Source of the DNA: DASQFD01 sp035633255
Lineage (GTDB): Bacteria; Actinomycetota; Actinomycetes; Actinomycetales; Dermatophilaceae
Length of the DNA: 64,000 nucleotides
Assembly: GCA_035633255.1 (NCBI GenBank)
Contig: DASQFD010000002.1
Location: 23,643-87,642 of the forward strand
Direction of reading: 5' to 3'
The position numbers and the translations under genes were made by a program. Below the pieces are notes generated by a model. The model did no database searches. It had not been told where the DNA came from and was given only the letters and a program-made list of their open reading frames with translations. Below, in pieces: positions 54,701 to 64,000 of this stretch (positions are counted from its first letter, which is position 1; every line of letters begins with the position of its first letter).

Positions 54701-56854
54701 CGCGCCGATGAAGGCGATGCCCATCATCCGGGTCTCGAGGTCGGAGGTGGGGGCGTGCCGCTTCGCGACGGCGAAGGCGTCGACGACGAGGAAGCGGATG
54801 TGCTTCTCGCGGATGGTGCGCCGGGCCGCGCGCGGCAGGTCGCGCCACACCTCCTCGGGGGACAGGCTGGACTGGAGGATGAACGTCCCGCCCTCGACCA
54901 GCCCCTTGAGCGGGTTGGTGTGGATGAACGACTTGTGGTCGGGGGAGACCACGACCTCGACGTCCTCGAGCTCGGCGTTGGTGACGAGGATCGGCTCGGG
55001 GCTCAAGGTGATGTAGTAGTTCGTCGGCGCCCCGCTCTTCTCCGAGCCGTACTTGGGCGCGGACTTGCTGTGCAGCCCCAGCACGCCGGCGAGGATGTCG
55101 GTGAGCAGCTTGCCGGTCGCGATCGTGCCGTAGCCGCCGACGGAGTGGAACCGGATCCGCATCGCCGAGGGCGGCAGCACCTCCGGGTTGGTGCCGGTCT
55201 CCAGGGCCATCAGCTCGGTCTCGGGGTAGGCCTCGCGAAGCCGGTCCTGCACCTGCTGCATCTGCGGGGTCGGGTGCTTGGCGAAGAACTGCGACCCGAG
55301 GTAGACCAGCGGCGCCGGGGCGTCACCTCCCATGTTCTCGAAGGCGGCGACGAGGTGCCGCGGCTGGAGGTCGTGCCCGCCGAGGCCGAAGATGGCCGTC
55401 GTGAGGGTGGGCGCCGACTCCACGGCCGGTATGCCGGGGTGCCGCTCCCCGCGGGCGTTCTCCTGGGCCTTGAACAGGGCCGAGGTGACGAAGGAGGTGA
55501 GCGCCGTCTGGTCGGAGCGCTCGAGGACGGTGACGGCCTTCTTGCCGGCGAGCGCGGCGACGACCTCGGCCTCGGGGAACGGCTGGAGCAGCTTGACGGA
55601 GATGAGCCCGGCCTTGATGCCGTTAGCCCGAAGGTGGGGGAACACGGCGCGGACGTCGTCGCAGACCGAGCCGAGCCCGATCATGACGACGTCGGCGTCC
55701 TCGACGTCGTAGGTGAGGATGGGGGCGTACCGCCGGCCGGTCAGTTCGGCATACTCGTCCATCGCCTGCCGGGCCAGGCCGGGGACGGCGCTCGCGAAGT
55801 GCGTGCGGTGGTCCACCGCGCCGGCCTGGAAGTCGGGCTGGTTCTGCACCGGACCGGTGAGGCCGGGGTTGTGGACGTCGACGAGCGCGGGCACGAGCTG
55901 GCGGGTGCCCTTCTCGTCGGCGCCGATCCACTGGCGCCGCCACGCGCCGCGGAGCTCCTCGGGGACCCAGGCGAGGGTGGCGTCCACGAGCCGGCCGTCG
56001 CCGTCGTGCTCCACCTCGTCGGCCTTGGCGCGCAGGAACGCGCGCAGCGCGGAGACGTCGTCGGCGAGGACGTCACGGGAGTGGCGGTCGAGGAACTGCT
56101 CGAGCTGCCAGACCCGGCCCTTGGCGCCGAAGAGCATCTGCTGGGCGAGCGTCGGGCACGCGATGCGGCCGGCCGGGTCGCCGAGGTACTCGCGGAGCAG
56201 CTCGGGCTCCGGCAGCAGCGCCTCGCTGAGCATGTGGCTGGTCGAGAAGCCGTCCATCGCGTTGGCGACGGGGATGAGCGAGAGTGCCGAGGTCCGGTAG
56301 GAGATCGCGGCGAGGTCGGCCGCCTCCTGCGGGTTGGCGCCGAAGAGCACGGTGTAGCCGGAGGAGAGCAGGGCGTAGACGTCGTCGTGCCCGGCCATGA
56401 CGTTGAGCGAGTGCTTGGAGACGACCCGGGCCGCCACTTGGAGGACGAAACCGCCGATCTTCTTGCCCACCGTGACGTAGTGGGACTCCATCGCGTAGAG
56501 GATCCCCTGGCTGGAGGACGCGTTGGAGATGAACTGCCCGCCGGTCAGGGCGGCGCCGAGCGCCCCGCTCTGGGCCGAGTGCTCACCCTCGGGCTCGAAG
56601 AAGAAGGCGTGCTTGCCCCACACGTTGCTGCCGCCCTCGGCGCGGAAGGCCTCGTAGAGCTCCGAGATCTCCGTCGACGGCGTGATCGGGTAGCCGATGA
56701 CGCCCCCGCAGACGCGGCTCATGACGTTGGCCACCGCGGCGTTGCCGTTGATGACCGCCGGCGTGCCTGGGAAGCGCGGCGCGGGGGCCGGAGTGTCGGT
56801 GGCGGTGGACGTGGGCGGGACGGACGTGTCGGAGGTCGACAGGTCGGAGGTCAT
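51719..56854 (-). CDS. nifJ: Pyruvate:ferredoxin (flavodoxin) oxidoreductase, unusually long
   Basis: A 1711-aa enzyme (usual length about 1170-1200) that splits pyruvate with CoA to acetyl-CoA, CO2 and reduced ferredoxin. Order: domain I with GYPITPSTEISELYEAF (~55), gamma domain GGYGTIATGKLLTDIL (~575), cluster motifs CTGCMDCALVC (~870) and CTGCLECVDSC (~1005), and ThDP domain IGGDGASYDIGFGAMSRV with SGVYSNTGGQAST (~1268). Additions are a ~100-aa insert between the two ferredoxin motifs, a helical insert after GGCRGCGE, and a C-terminal ferredoxin-like segment CNDCGTCYQELPQLFEKYK (~1650). The ATG at 56854 was chosen for homology start and an upstream GCGGAGC. Confidence 0.9.
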   Translation of the reverse strand: MTSDLSTSDTSVPPTSTATDTPAPAPRFPGTPAVINGNAAVANVMSRVCGGVIGYPITPSTEISELYEAFRAEGGSNVWGKHAFFFEPEGEHSAQSGALGAALTGGQFISNASSSQGILYAMESHYVTVGKKIGGFVLQVAARVVSKHSLNVMAGHDDVYALLSSGYTVLFGANPQEAADLAAISYRTSALSLIPVANAMDGFSTSHMLSEALLPEPELLREYLGDPAGRIACPTLAQQMLFGAKGRVWQLEQFLDRHSRDVLADDVSALRAFLRAKADEVEHDGDGRLVDATLAWVPEELRGAWRRQWIGADEKGTRQLVPALVDVHNPGLTGPVQNQPDFQAGAVDHRTHFASAVPGLARQAMDEYAELTGRRYAPILTYDVEDADVVMIGLGSVCDDVRAVFPHLRANGIKAGLISVKLLQPFPEAEVVAALAGKKAVTVLERSDQTALTSFVTSALFKAQENARGERHPGIPAVESAPTLTTAIFGLGGHDLQPRHLVAAFENMGGDAPAPLVYLGSQFFAKHPTPQMQQVQDRLREAYPETELMALETGTNPEVLPPSAMRIRFHSVGGYGTIATGKLLTDILAGVLGLHSKSAPKYGSEKSGAPTNYYITLSPEPILVTNAELEDVEVVVSPDHKSFIHTNPLKGLVEGGTFILQSSLSPEEVWRDLPRAARRTIREKHIRFLVVDAFAVAKRHAPTSDLETRMMGIAFIGAVAAHVDRVAAGAPEDVVLERVHAQIDKKFRRKGAAVVEGNMAVIREGIGATRVIDYDTPAFAEIDERPTRQPLLTVALSASMCPSTTAARTSGLFDPVYYEELAARPFREGTIGESPVLPGAGLFMPSGTAATKDKGLFRRTVPEFHPEICTGCMDCALVCPDAAIPNTVHEVHDLLLTAISEMEATEPQRQALRAHVYGIAERTREAMRADKDAPLFADLVAQAAAAVDDGNPTTTRLLQRMVARVAAYPVARTRPFFDAMEKEAPGTGGLFSATVDPWKCTGCLECVDSCGPGALTALDQDEAVLATLQDRFHTMSALPETPLRFYEGSDTPEGDIKRLMLDRDNFYATTGGHGGCRGCGEVTALRLVMSTSHALGERRRRAHTKELESLLERLVAKLHEVEAPVDGTGANHAERTERAARLADTIRTLERRLYLYEGGPTGNGPASTVIANATGCSSVYASTMPYNSYIDPWVNSLFQDAQPLAKGIFEGISAQAVTDVRALRTARLELADAYEPATHDPLLQTLSWSGFTPEEISLLPTVMTIGGDGASYDIGFGAMSRVLASRTPIKIFVLNSGVYSNTGGQASTSSFTGQDSDLSRFGTAHDGKHESRKELGLLASFHPDVFVCSTSTAMQGHFLKNAMEFLSYGDAPSVLDVYTPCGSEHGIPEEASTRRARLAVESRMNPLFVHDPRRGTRLYDWFSLEGNPDPDKTWTTTDLEYRDEAGELKLLTTHLTPAEFALGETRFKKHFRRLPAELEAVGAPIDEFVEMSTEQRAGRVPFVYATDEDQHLVKVGCDSPIVALVEDRRRNWQLLQYLSGQHEASLTALHRSDLSELQARYDEAMREKESSIDDIATAMSRLATASRAPVPLGAGIPLRPGAGSAGPAGMPGAPAAAPDAGGGVAVAEGASGAPAGAAVWLDPADHVKCNDCGTCYQELPQLFEKYKLIVDGKAQASARMIEGALESVEITPDVAHRIERVKATCDAEIIQ

Positions 56855-56934
56855 GGTGTGCTCCGCAAATTCGGCGCCGGGTCGACCGAGAGGTGTTCCG
56901 GTCGGCGAGATGGACGTGTGCCCGGCAGTGGCGC

Positions 56935-57093
56935 TCAGCGCGCGTCGTGCCGGTCGGGACCCGGTGTGACGTTCGGGAGGAAGGCCGGCGAACCCATCTC
57001 TGCGCAGTCGAAGTCGAGACACTCGAAGAAGGTGTCTTCCCGCTCGCGCTCGCTGGTGCGTTCGTCGACAGGTGCAGTCGTCGCCTCTGGCAT
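56935..57093 (-). CDS. Small acidic protein (52 aa) upstream of the PFOR gene
   Basis: A short gene starting MPEATTAPVDERTSERERED, with two cysteines in FFECLDFDCAEMG and a Pro-rich end (NVTPGPDRHDAR). It has a very good ribosome binding site, AACGGAGG, 8 nt before the ATG, which random ORFs rarely have. It is 80 bp upstream of the PFOR start on the same strand, so probably co-transcribed. No family is recognised; a small accessory or regulatory protein, or a peptide precursor, are all possible. Confidence 0.5.
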   Translation of the reverse strand: MPEATTAPVDERTSEREREDTFFECLDFDCAEMGSPAFLPNVTPGPDRHDAR

Positions 57094-57387
57094 CCGACCC
57101 ACCTCCGTTCACGTCGCATCGGCAGCGGGGTGGTGCCCCGTCTCCGACCGGACCGGTGGACCGACCACCCGGACCAGCGCAGCTACCTCGCCGTGGACAC
57201 CTCCATGGTGCTCCTGATGGCGCACAGTTGCACGGCCAGTGGGACGTTGAGGACCGTGAAGATGGTCACGGTCGCGGCGACCTCGCCCCGCGTCGACGCC
57301 GATGCGCTACCCGGCGCGGGTCCTTGCGTCACCTCGACCCGGCTGGAGTCCTCCCGGTCCGAGGTGACGCGCAACCGGTAGTAGTTC

Positions 57388-57830
57388 GTGGACTGGAGCA
57401 CCCGGATCGCAGACCGCGTGCTCCACTCGAGCGTCCCCGAGTTCGAGTACCCGCGCAGGGACCTGCCGGCGAAAGCCGCGTTCACCGGTGCGATGCTGTC
57501 CACCGGGTGGGTGTACGAGTTCGTGCCGCCTGCGTGGTGGACGACCTCGCCGAGGCCAGGTCCGCAGGGCGTCCTCGAGCGCTTCGTCCCGTTGACCGAG
57601 CTGCTGCCGCACACCGACGTCATGGTGACCATCGGCGGCTTCGGTGGGCCGCAGCCGGCGCTGGCGCACGGTGTGCCCCTCGTCGCCGCGGGGAAGACCG
57701 AGGACAAGATGAGGTCACCGCGCGCGCCCCCTGGTGCGGGGCCGGTGTCTCGCTGAGCACCGACACCCCCACGACTGCGCAGATCACAGCCGGTGTTCGG
57801 GGACTTCCCGGAGACCGTTCGCACCTGGAC
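57388..57830 (+). pseudogene. Glycosyltransferase (UDP-glucosyltransferase type) remnant
   Basis: The C-terminal part of a GT1/MGT-like glycosyltransferase is recognisable: SSVPEFEYPRRDLPAKAAFT, then VPPAWWTT, then FVPLTELLPHTDVMVTIGG and ALAHGVPLVAAGKTEDKM. The nucleotide-binding VTQG-type segment between the second and third pieces is missing, and after EDKM the frame shifts (EVTARAPWCGAGVSLSTDTP is in another frame). No intact start exists. From 57094 to 57387 I see nothing coding. The gene is clearly broken. Confidence 0.65.
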
Positions 57831-57887
57831 CGAGCGCTGGAACCCGCCGCGGCCCACGGCCGGTACGACCGCGGCCCGGCCCCGGCG

Positions 57888-58145
57888 TCATGCGGTCCGG
57901 TGGGTCAGGAACTCGACGCAGTCGGCCATGGTCGTCAGCCTCGGATAGTCCTCCTCGTCGATCCGCCCCCCCGAGCCGGTGCTCAGCAGCTCCACGAAGC
58001 TGAGGAAGTCCATCGAGTCGAGCTCGAAGGCGTCTCGGATCGGCTCGTCGTCGTCGAGCGTGTCGAGCTCGGCGTCGGGCACGATCCGCCGCACGGCCGT
58101 GGCGACGGTGTCGCGGGCCTCCCGGTCGGTGAGGATGTGGCTCAT
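57888..58145 (-). CDS. Acyl carrier protein
   Basis: An 85-aa acidic helical protein. The phosphopantetheine site is Ser44 in FELDSMDFLSFVELL. It is the last gene of a five-gene set with acetyl-CoA synthetase and PDH-like E1/E2 genes; the ATG overlaps the E2 stop (ATGA). A dedicated carrier protein tied to an acyl-CoA-producing complex suggests the acyl group ends on this protein, as in specialised biosynthesis (inference). Confidence 0.88.
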   Translation of the reverse strand: MSHILTDREARDTVATAVRRIVPDAELDTLDDDEPIRDAFELDSMDFLSFVELLSTGSGGRIDEEDYPRLTTMADCVEFLTHRTA

Positions 58146-59494
58146 AGCTCCTCCGGTGTCTGCAGCAGGTGTTCGATGGTGGCGAGCAGACGGCCCCCGC
58201 TGAAGCCGTCGGTCGCTCGGTGGTCGGCGGCCAGGGTCAGCGAGACGAGCGGTCGCACCGCCAGCATCCCGTCGACCGCCCAAGGACGGTCGAGGACCCT
58301 ACCGACGCCCACGAGCGCCACCTGGGGCGGGTAGATCACTCCGTGCACCGACTCCACCCCCTGGTCGCCGAGGTTGGTCACCGTCAGGGTGGGGTCGGAC
58401 ATCTCGGTGCCCCTGAGCCGGCCGGCCCGGGCGCGGCCGACGAGGTCTCGCATCGCAGCCATGAGCTCGTCGAGGGTGAGGGCGTCGGCGTCGTGGATCG
58501 CGGGTGCGACGAGCCCGCCACCGCGCAGGGAGATCGCGACCCCGAGGTGCACCCCCGCCCCGGGGACGAAGGCGTCGTGCATCCAGAACCCGTTGAGCTG
58601 CGGGTGCTTGCGGGCCGCGAGCGCCGTCGCCTTGAGCACGAGGGCGGCGGGCACGAGCCGTTCAGCCACGGGGAGGTCGCGGTTGCGCGCCTGCATCCAG
58701 TCCCGGGCCCGGGCCAGGTCGACGGTCGTTGACAGGTAGTAGTGGGGTATCTCGCGCTTGGAGCGGGTCATGAGTCGCCCGATGGTCTCCCGCATGCGGT
58801 CCTGGCGGGCGGCCGGCTTCGTGGTCGCCGGCCGTGCCGTCGGCTGTGTGATCGGCTGGGGGCCGGGCGTCGCGGCGGCTCGGGTGGCGGCGCGTCGGAC
58901 GTCGTCGGCCGCGATGACGCCCACGCCATGCACGGCGCCGAGGTCGACGCCGAGTTCCCGGGCAAGCCGGGCGGCGTACGGCGTGGCCGGTCGGCGGGAG
59001 GGCCCGGTCTCCACCGCCGGGGGGCCGGCGGGCGAGGGCGCGGCGGGCGGGCGTCCGGCGGCGGCCCGCTGGACGTCCTTGCGGGTGATCCGGCCGTGGG
59101 CGCCGGTTCCGGTCACCGTCGCGAGGTCTACCCCGAGCTCTGTGGCGAGGGTGCGGACGAGGGGGGTGACCGGGTGCTTGGCGAACCGGGGGGAGACCGG
59201 CTGCCGGGCGTCCTCGGGGAAGACCGCCTGCCGGGCGGCCTCGGGGGCGACCGCGTGCTCGTGGTCGGCGATCCGGGCCAGCGGCGTGCCGACGGGCACC
59301 TTGGAGCCCACCTCGACGAGCAGCTCGGTGACGATGCCCTCGACGAAGGTCTCCACCTCGACCGCCGCCTTCGCGGTGTCGACGACGGCGACGATGTCCC
59401 CCTTGTGGACCTCGTCACCGGGGTGCACCACCCACTCCAGCACGGTGCCCTCGTCCATGTCGGCGCCGAGCGACGGCATCCTGAAGTCAGCCAC
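58142..59494 (-). CDS. Dihydrolipoamide acyltransferase E2 of a PDH-like complex
   Basis: A 450-aa E2 with one lipoyl domain (Lys42 in VVDTAKAAVEVET), two peripheral-subunit-binding-like segments (TPLVRTLATELGVDL and TPYAARLARELGVDL) separated by Pro/Ala linkers, and a C-terminal catalytic domain with the active His425 in DHRATDGFSGG. The GTG at 59494 overlaps the E1-beta end by 8 nt. No E3 is in the window, so a housekeeping dihydrolipoamide dehydrogenase would be needed. Confidence 0.92.
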   Translation of the reverse strand: MADFRMPSLGADMDEGTVLEWVVHPGDEVHKGDIVAVVDTAKAAVEVETFVEGIVTELLVEVGSKVPVGTPLARIADHEHAVAPEAARQAVFPEDARQPVSPRFAKHPVTPLVRTLATELGVDLATVTGTGAHGRITRKDVQRAAAGRPPAAPSPAGPPAVETGPSRRPATPYAARLARELGVDLGAVHGVGVIAADDVRRAATRAAATPGPQPITQPTARPATTKPAARQDRMRETIGRLMTRSKREIPHYYLSTTVDLARARDWMQARNRDLPVAERLVPAALVLKATALAARKHPQLNGFWMHDAFVPGAGVHLGVAISLRGGGLVAPAIHDADALTLDELMAAMRDLVGRARAGRLRGTEMSDPTLTVTNLGDQGVESVHGVIYPPQVALVGVGRVLDRPWAVDGMLAVRPLVSLTLAADHRATDGFSGGRLLATIEHLLQTPEEL

Positions 59495-60500
59495 GACCCG
59501 CCTCCAGGGCCTGCCGCGTCGCGGCCACGATCCGCTCGACCGACGGCAGGGCGGCATCCTCGAGGTGCTTGGCGTAGGGCAGCGGCACCTCAGCGGAGCA
59601 GACCCGGGTCACGGGCCCGTCGAGCTCGTACATCGCCTGCTCGACGACGCGCGTGACGATCTCCGCGGAGAGGCTGCCGGTGCGCCAGCCCTCGTCGACG
59701 ACGAGGAGGTGGTGGGTCTTGCGCACGGAGTCGACATAGGTCTCGTCGTCGAGCGGGCGCAGCGTGCGCAGGTCGACGACCTCGGCGGAGACGTCCTCCC
59801 GATCGAGCTCCTCCGCCGCCTCGAGGGCCTTGCCGACGCTCCCGCCGTACGTCACGAGCGTGATGTCCGTGCCGGCCCGGCGGACGGTCGCGTGGTCGAT
59901 GTCGACCGCACCCGCGTCGTGGGGGAGTTCGCCCTTCATGGGGTAGAGCGACCCGTGCTCGAAGATCAGCACCGGGTCAGGGTCGTCCAGGGCGGGCTGC
60001 AGCATCCCTCGGGCGTCCTCGAGGGTGGCGGGGGTGAGGATGCGGATGCCGGGGATGTGGGCGTACCAGCCCTCGAGGCTGTGCGAGTGCTGGGCGGCCA
60101 GTTGGCGGCCACCGCCGGTGGTCATCCGGATGACCAGGGGGACGTTGAACTGGCCACCCGACATGTGCAGCAGCGACGCCGCGTTGTTGATGATCTGGTC
60201 GAGAGCCAGCAGGCTGAAGTTGACGGTCATGATCTCGACGATGGGCCGCAGGCCGTTCAGTGCGGCACCGATGCCCGCGCCGACGAACGCAGACTCCGAC
60301 AGCGGGGTGTCACGGACCCGCTCCGGGCCGAACTCCTCCAGCAGTCCCAGGCTGACCCCGAAGCAGCCGCCGTACGCGCCGACGTCCTCGCCCATGAGGA
60401 ACACCCGATCGTCGCGCCGCATGGCTTCGCGGTGCGCCTCCCTCAGCGCGTCCCGGTAGGTCAGCTCGCGGGCGTCCGTCACGGTGGTGCCGGTGGTCAT
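59487..60500 (-). CDS. 2-oxoacid dehydrogenase E1 beta subunit (pyruvate/acetoin type)
   Basis: A 337-aa transketolase-like subunit. MGEDVGAYGGCFGVSLGLLE, DTPLSESAFVGAGIGAALNG and RMTTGGGRQLAAQHSHSLEG are typical of PdhB/AcoB-type subunits. With the alpha subunit it decarboxylates a 2-oxoacid on thiamine diphosphate and passes the acyl group to E2. Pyruvate and acetoin are both possible substrates. The ATG overlaps the E1-alpha stop. Confidence 0.92.
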   Translation of the reverse strand: MTTGTTVTDARELTYRDALREAHREAMRRDDRVFLMGEDVGAYGGCFGVSLGLLEEFGPERVRDTPLSESAFVGAGIGAALNGLRPIVEIMTVNFSLLALDQIINNAASLLHMSGGQFNVPLVIRMTTGGGRQLAAQHSHSLEGWYAHIPGIRILTPATLEDARGMLQPALDDPDPVLIFEHGSLYPMKGELPHDAGAVDIDHATVRRAGTDITLVTYGGSVGKALEAAEELDREDVSAEVVDLRTLRPLDDETYVDSVRKTHHLLVVDEGWRTGSLSAEIVTRVVEQAMYELDGPVTRVCSAEVPLPYAKHLEDAALPSVERIVAATRQALEAGRG

Positions 60501-61470
60501 CGCCGTTCCTCCCTGTCGACCGGGTCCGAGTAGACGAAGCGGGTGAGCTCCTCGAGCGGCTCGATCGGTCCCTGCTCGGCGACCTCGATCGCCCGGGCGA
60601 TGGTGCCGGCGACCTCGACCTCGAGCTGCGCCATGACGTCGTCACCGAGGCCCTCGTCCCGCATCCGGGCCAGCAGGCCGTCGATCGGGTCGTGCTGTCT
60701 CCACGCCGCGATCTCCGCCTTGTCCCGGTACCGGTCGGAGTCGTACATGGAGTGGGCGCGGAACCGGTAGGTGCGCAGCTCCAGGAAGTGCGGCCCGGCG
60801 CCCCCGCGGATCGCCTCCACCGCGCGCTGCGCCGCAGCGTTCACCGCGAGGACGTCCATCCCGTCGACCGGCCAGGCGGTCATGCCGTACGACGCGGCCC
60901 GCAGGGCCAGCTCGGTGCCGGCGTGCTCCGTGCGGATCGCCGTACCCATCGCGTAGAGGTTGTTCTCGCAGCAGAAGAGCACCGGCAGGTGCCACAGGGC
61001 GGCGAGGTTCATCGACTCGTGGAACTCCCCCTCGGCCATCGCGCCCTCGCCGAAGAAGCACGCGGTGACCCGGTCCAGGCCACGCAAGTGGTCGGCGAGT
61101 GCCATGCCGACGGCCATCGGGATGCCGCCCCCCACGATGGCGTTCCCGCCGACGAAGTGCCGCTCGGCGTCGAACAGGTGCATCGACCCGCCCCGGCCAC
61201 CGCTGCAGCCGGACTGCCGGCCGAACATCTCGGCCATGATCGACTCGGCCGGGATGCCGCGAGCCAGGGCGTGGCCGTGCTCCCGGTAGGTGGTGAGGAC
61301 CGCGTCCTCGGGGCCGAGCGTGGCCAGCACGCCCGTGGCCACGGCCTCCTCCCCGATGTAAAGGTGGAGGAAGCCGCGGATCCTCTGGGCGCTGTAGAGC
61401 TCGGCGCAGGCCTCCTCGAACCGGCGGATCAGCAGCATCGTGCGCAGGAGGTCGACGTGGTCGGTGGTCG

Positions 61471-61474
<4 letters not shown>
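60497..61474 (-). CDS. 2-oxoacid dehydrogenase E1 alpha subunit (pyruvate/acetoin type)
   Basis: A 325-aa ThDP subunit. LIRRFEEACAELYSAQRIRG, FLHLYIGEEAVATGVLATL and GGRGGSMHLFDAERHFVGGN are PdhA/AcoA signatures; the ThDP site is FFGEGAMAEGEFHESMNLA with Glu in place of the second Asp of GDG and CCENNLYAMGT following. The ATG overlaps the stop of the acetyl-CoA synthetase gene (ATGA). Confidence 0.92.
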
Positions 61475-63213
<1,739 letters not shown>

Positions 63214-63227
63214 GGGTCCTCCGCTCT

Positions 63228-63398
63228 TCACCGTGGCGCCGGCTGCGCCGCTCTCGCGGGACGTGCGAGGGCGAAGGGCGTCATCGATGCCATTAGCGAG
63301 AGTGCGACCGCCAACGCGAGATCCGCCGACAGCGTCGAGATCGTGGTGGTCACGGTCAGCCGGAACCCGTTGGCGCACAAATTCTTCGGCGTCGTCAT
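63228..63398 (-). CDS. Small hydrophobic protein (56 aa) upstream of acetyl-CoA synthetase
   Basis: A short gene reading MTTPKNLCANGFRLTVTTT, then a hydrophobic stretch LALAVALSLMASMTPFALA and a basic Pro/Ala end. AAAGAGGAG lies about 9 nt before the ATG. The stop is 14 bp ahead of the acsA ATG, so it would be the first gene of that operon. It has one Cys and a single possible membrane helix; AAT and TTG codons make it slightly AT-richer than neighbours. I recognise no family; a leader peptide, small membrane protein or peptide precursor are possible. Confidence 0.45.
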   Translation of the reverse strand: MTTPKNLCANGFRLTVTTTISTLSADLALAVALSLMASMTPFALARPARAAQPAPR

Positions 63399-63890
63399 CG
63401 GGCGGGCTCCTCTTTCCTGATGGTACGCCGGTTGGAGGGCGGCGGACGAGTGACCTGCGTCCCCCCCGGGGGGCCGGTGTGACTCCCGACCAACGCTCCT
63501 CACGGTGCCCGGTGCCAGCCGTATGGTGGTGGGAGAGCGGCCGTTGGCCGCCGGCACCCCGGTGTCGACGGCTCCATCACCTTTCCGAAACGCAATCAGC
63601 TCTCCCTGATCCGCCCTCCTCGAGAAGGCGCGTCCGATCGCGCGATAGGGGCCTGGTCGGTGGGTCGCGGGCTGGTCGGTGGGGGCCAACGTCCGCCGAA
63701 AGCCGGTCGGTGGTCCCCGGATCTGGGTGGGTCGTCTGAGACGCCGACTCACGGCGGCCCCCCCCGGATCCGGAGACGACGCCTCTGCTCGAAGCACTGA
63801 TCGAGATGAACGAGCGAGGCCTAGTAGCGTGTCGCCGCTAAGTAGCGTAGTTGTTGGGTTAGGGCTATTCATCTGACCGGACTAGGTTGG
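63399..63890. other. Intergenic region between the acs operon and an insertion element
   Basis: No gene of convincing quality is seen in these ~490 bp. A TACCAT (minus strand, 63425-63420) could be the -10 of the small ORF/acs operon. Around 63463-63475 a C7G6 tract forms a near-perfect palindrome. From about 63790 the GC content falls, which fits the approach to a mobile element; the 8-mer AGTAGCGT occurs twice (63823 and 63841), possibly part of the element's terminal sequence. Confidence 0.4.
63883..63888 (+). promoter_or_regulatory. Candidate -10 (TAGGTT) of the transposase gene
   Basis: TAGGTT ends 7 nt before the GTG at 63896; predicted leaderless like many genes here. Confidence 0.4.
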
Positions 63891-63895
63891 ATGCC

Positions 63896-64000
63896 GTGGA
63901 GAGGAATCGTCCGCGTGCTGGCGCGGACTATCCCGGGTCGGTTGGTGAGCTGCGGTCGTGGTTCCCCACCGACGCAGACTGCCTGGACTACTTGGACTGG
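63896..64000 (+). mobile_element. Start of an IS1595-like transposase gene (partial)
   Basis: The last 35 codons read VERNRPRAGADYPGSVGELR and SWFPTDADCLDYLDW. The pattern YPxSxxELxxWFPTxxxCxxYLxW is the N-terminus of IS1595-family transposases, upstream of their zinc-binding and ISXO2-like catalytic domains, which lie outside the window. The GTG start follows a TAGGTT -10. The left end of the element probably lies between 63815 and 63860; target duplication cannot be checked here. Confidence 0.7.

Noticed and set aside
51722..57217. An 1831-codon plus-strand frame opposite PFOR
   Set aside because: It mirrors the codon positions of the PFOR gene, has no recognisable motif, and the minus strand carries all expected PFOR signatures.
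63463..63475. C7G6 palindrome as an intrinsic terminator
   Set aside because: It lacks a loop and a following T run, and lies upstream of the acs operon on its own strand, not after a gene.

Overview
The window is very GC-rich DNA from an actinobacterium. Evidence for this is the codon use, menaquinone-type genes, KorAB, actinobacterial NuoE/NuoG architecture, LGFP repeats and many leaderless-type starts. Genus cannot be fixed from sequence alone. Layout: (1) 1-16.7 kb, the end of a geranylgeranyl-reductase-like gene and a complete 14-gene nuoA-N operon (NADH:quinone oxidoreductase), followed by a polyprenyl diphosphate synthase. (2) 17.9-24.4 kb, a frameshifted amino-acid aldolase-like gene coupled to a lactone oxidase, then korA-korB-rarD on the minus strand (2-oxoacid:ferredoxin oxidoreductase plus an EamA transporter). 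(3) 24.6-33.5 kb, a Phd/RelE-type toxin-antitoxin pair, a complete selenocysteine kit (selD, tRNA-Sec, selA, selB), and a minus-strand five-gene operon resembling mauE, mauD, a small membrane protein, an unknown gene and a methylamine-dehydrogenase-light-chain-like protein fused to LGFP repeats. (4) 33.6-43.4 kb, a second, reduced nuo cluster (A,B,C,H-N; no D,E,F,G) interrupted by a second toxin-antitoxin pair. (5) 43.5-48.8 kb, HtpX protease, M1 aminopeptidase, a frameshifted membrane protein and an acyl-CoA synthetase. (6) 48.9-57.1 kb, a fused NfnB-NfnA-type flavoprotein and a very large pyruvate:ferredoxin oxidoreductase. (7) 57.2-64 kb, a glycosyltransferase remnant, an acyl carrier protein, a PDH-like E1a/E1b/E2 set, acetyl-CoA synthetase, a small ORF and the start of an IS1595-like transposase.

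The most striking find is in region 3. The membrane gene of the mau-like operon has an in-frame TGA in a W-S-P-(TGA)-G-E-S-M-L context. The frame is open on both sides, and a perfect 8-bp hairpin with a GGU loop lies 34 nt downstream, as expected of a bacterial SECIS. The complete Sec insertion machinery is encoded next door. I read it as a selenoprotein in a cluster that probably matures a cysteine-rich, possibly tryptophylquinone-type, exported enzyme carrying a cell-wall-type LGFP domain.

A second theme is low-potential electron flow. KorAB, the large PFOR and the fused Nfn-like enzyme all handle ferredoxin, and the reduced complex I lacks the NADH-input module, so ferredoxin is a plausible donor (inference).

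Two sequence-level signals run across the genes. One is a 7-mer, GTATGCC/GGCATAC, seen 38 times up to position 55754 and not at all in the last 8.2 kb; this marks region 7 as probably acquired DNA. The other is a TAnnnT -10 element placed 6-8 nt before at least ten start codons, pointing to widespread leaderless transcripts. Several genes show single-base frameshifts in C or G runs, which may be real lesions or sequence errors.
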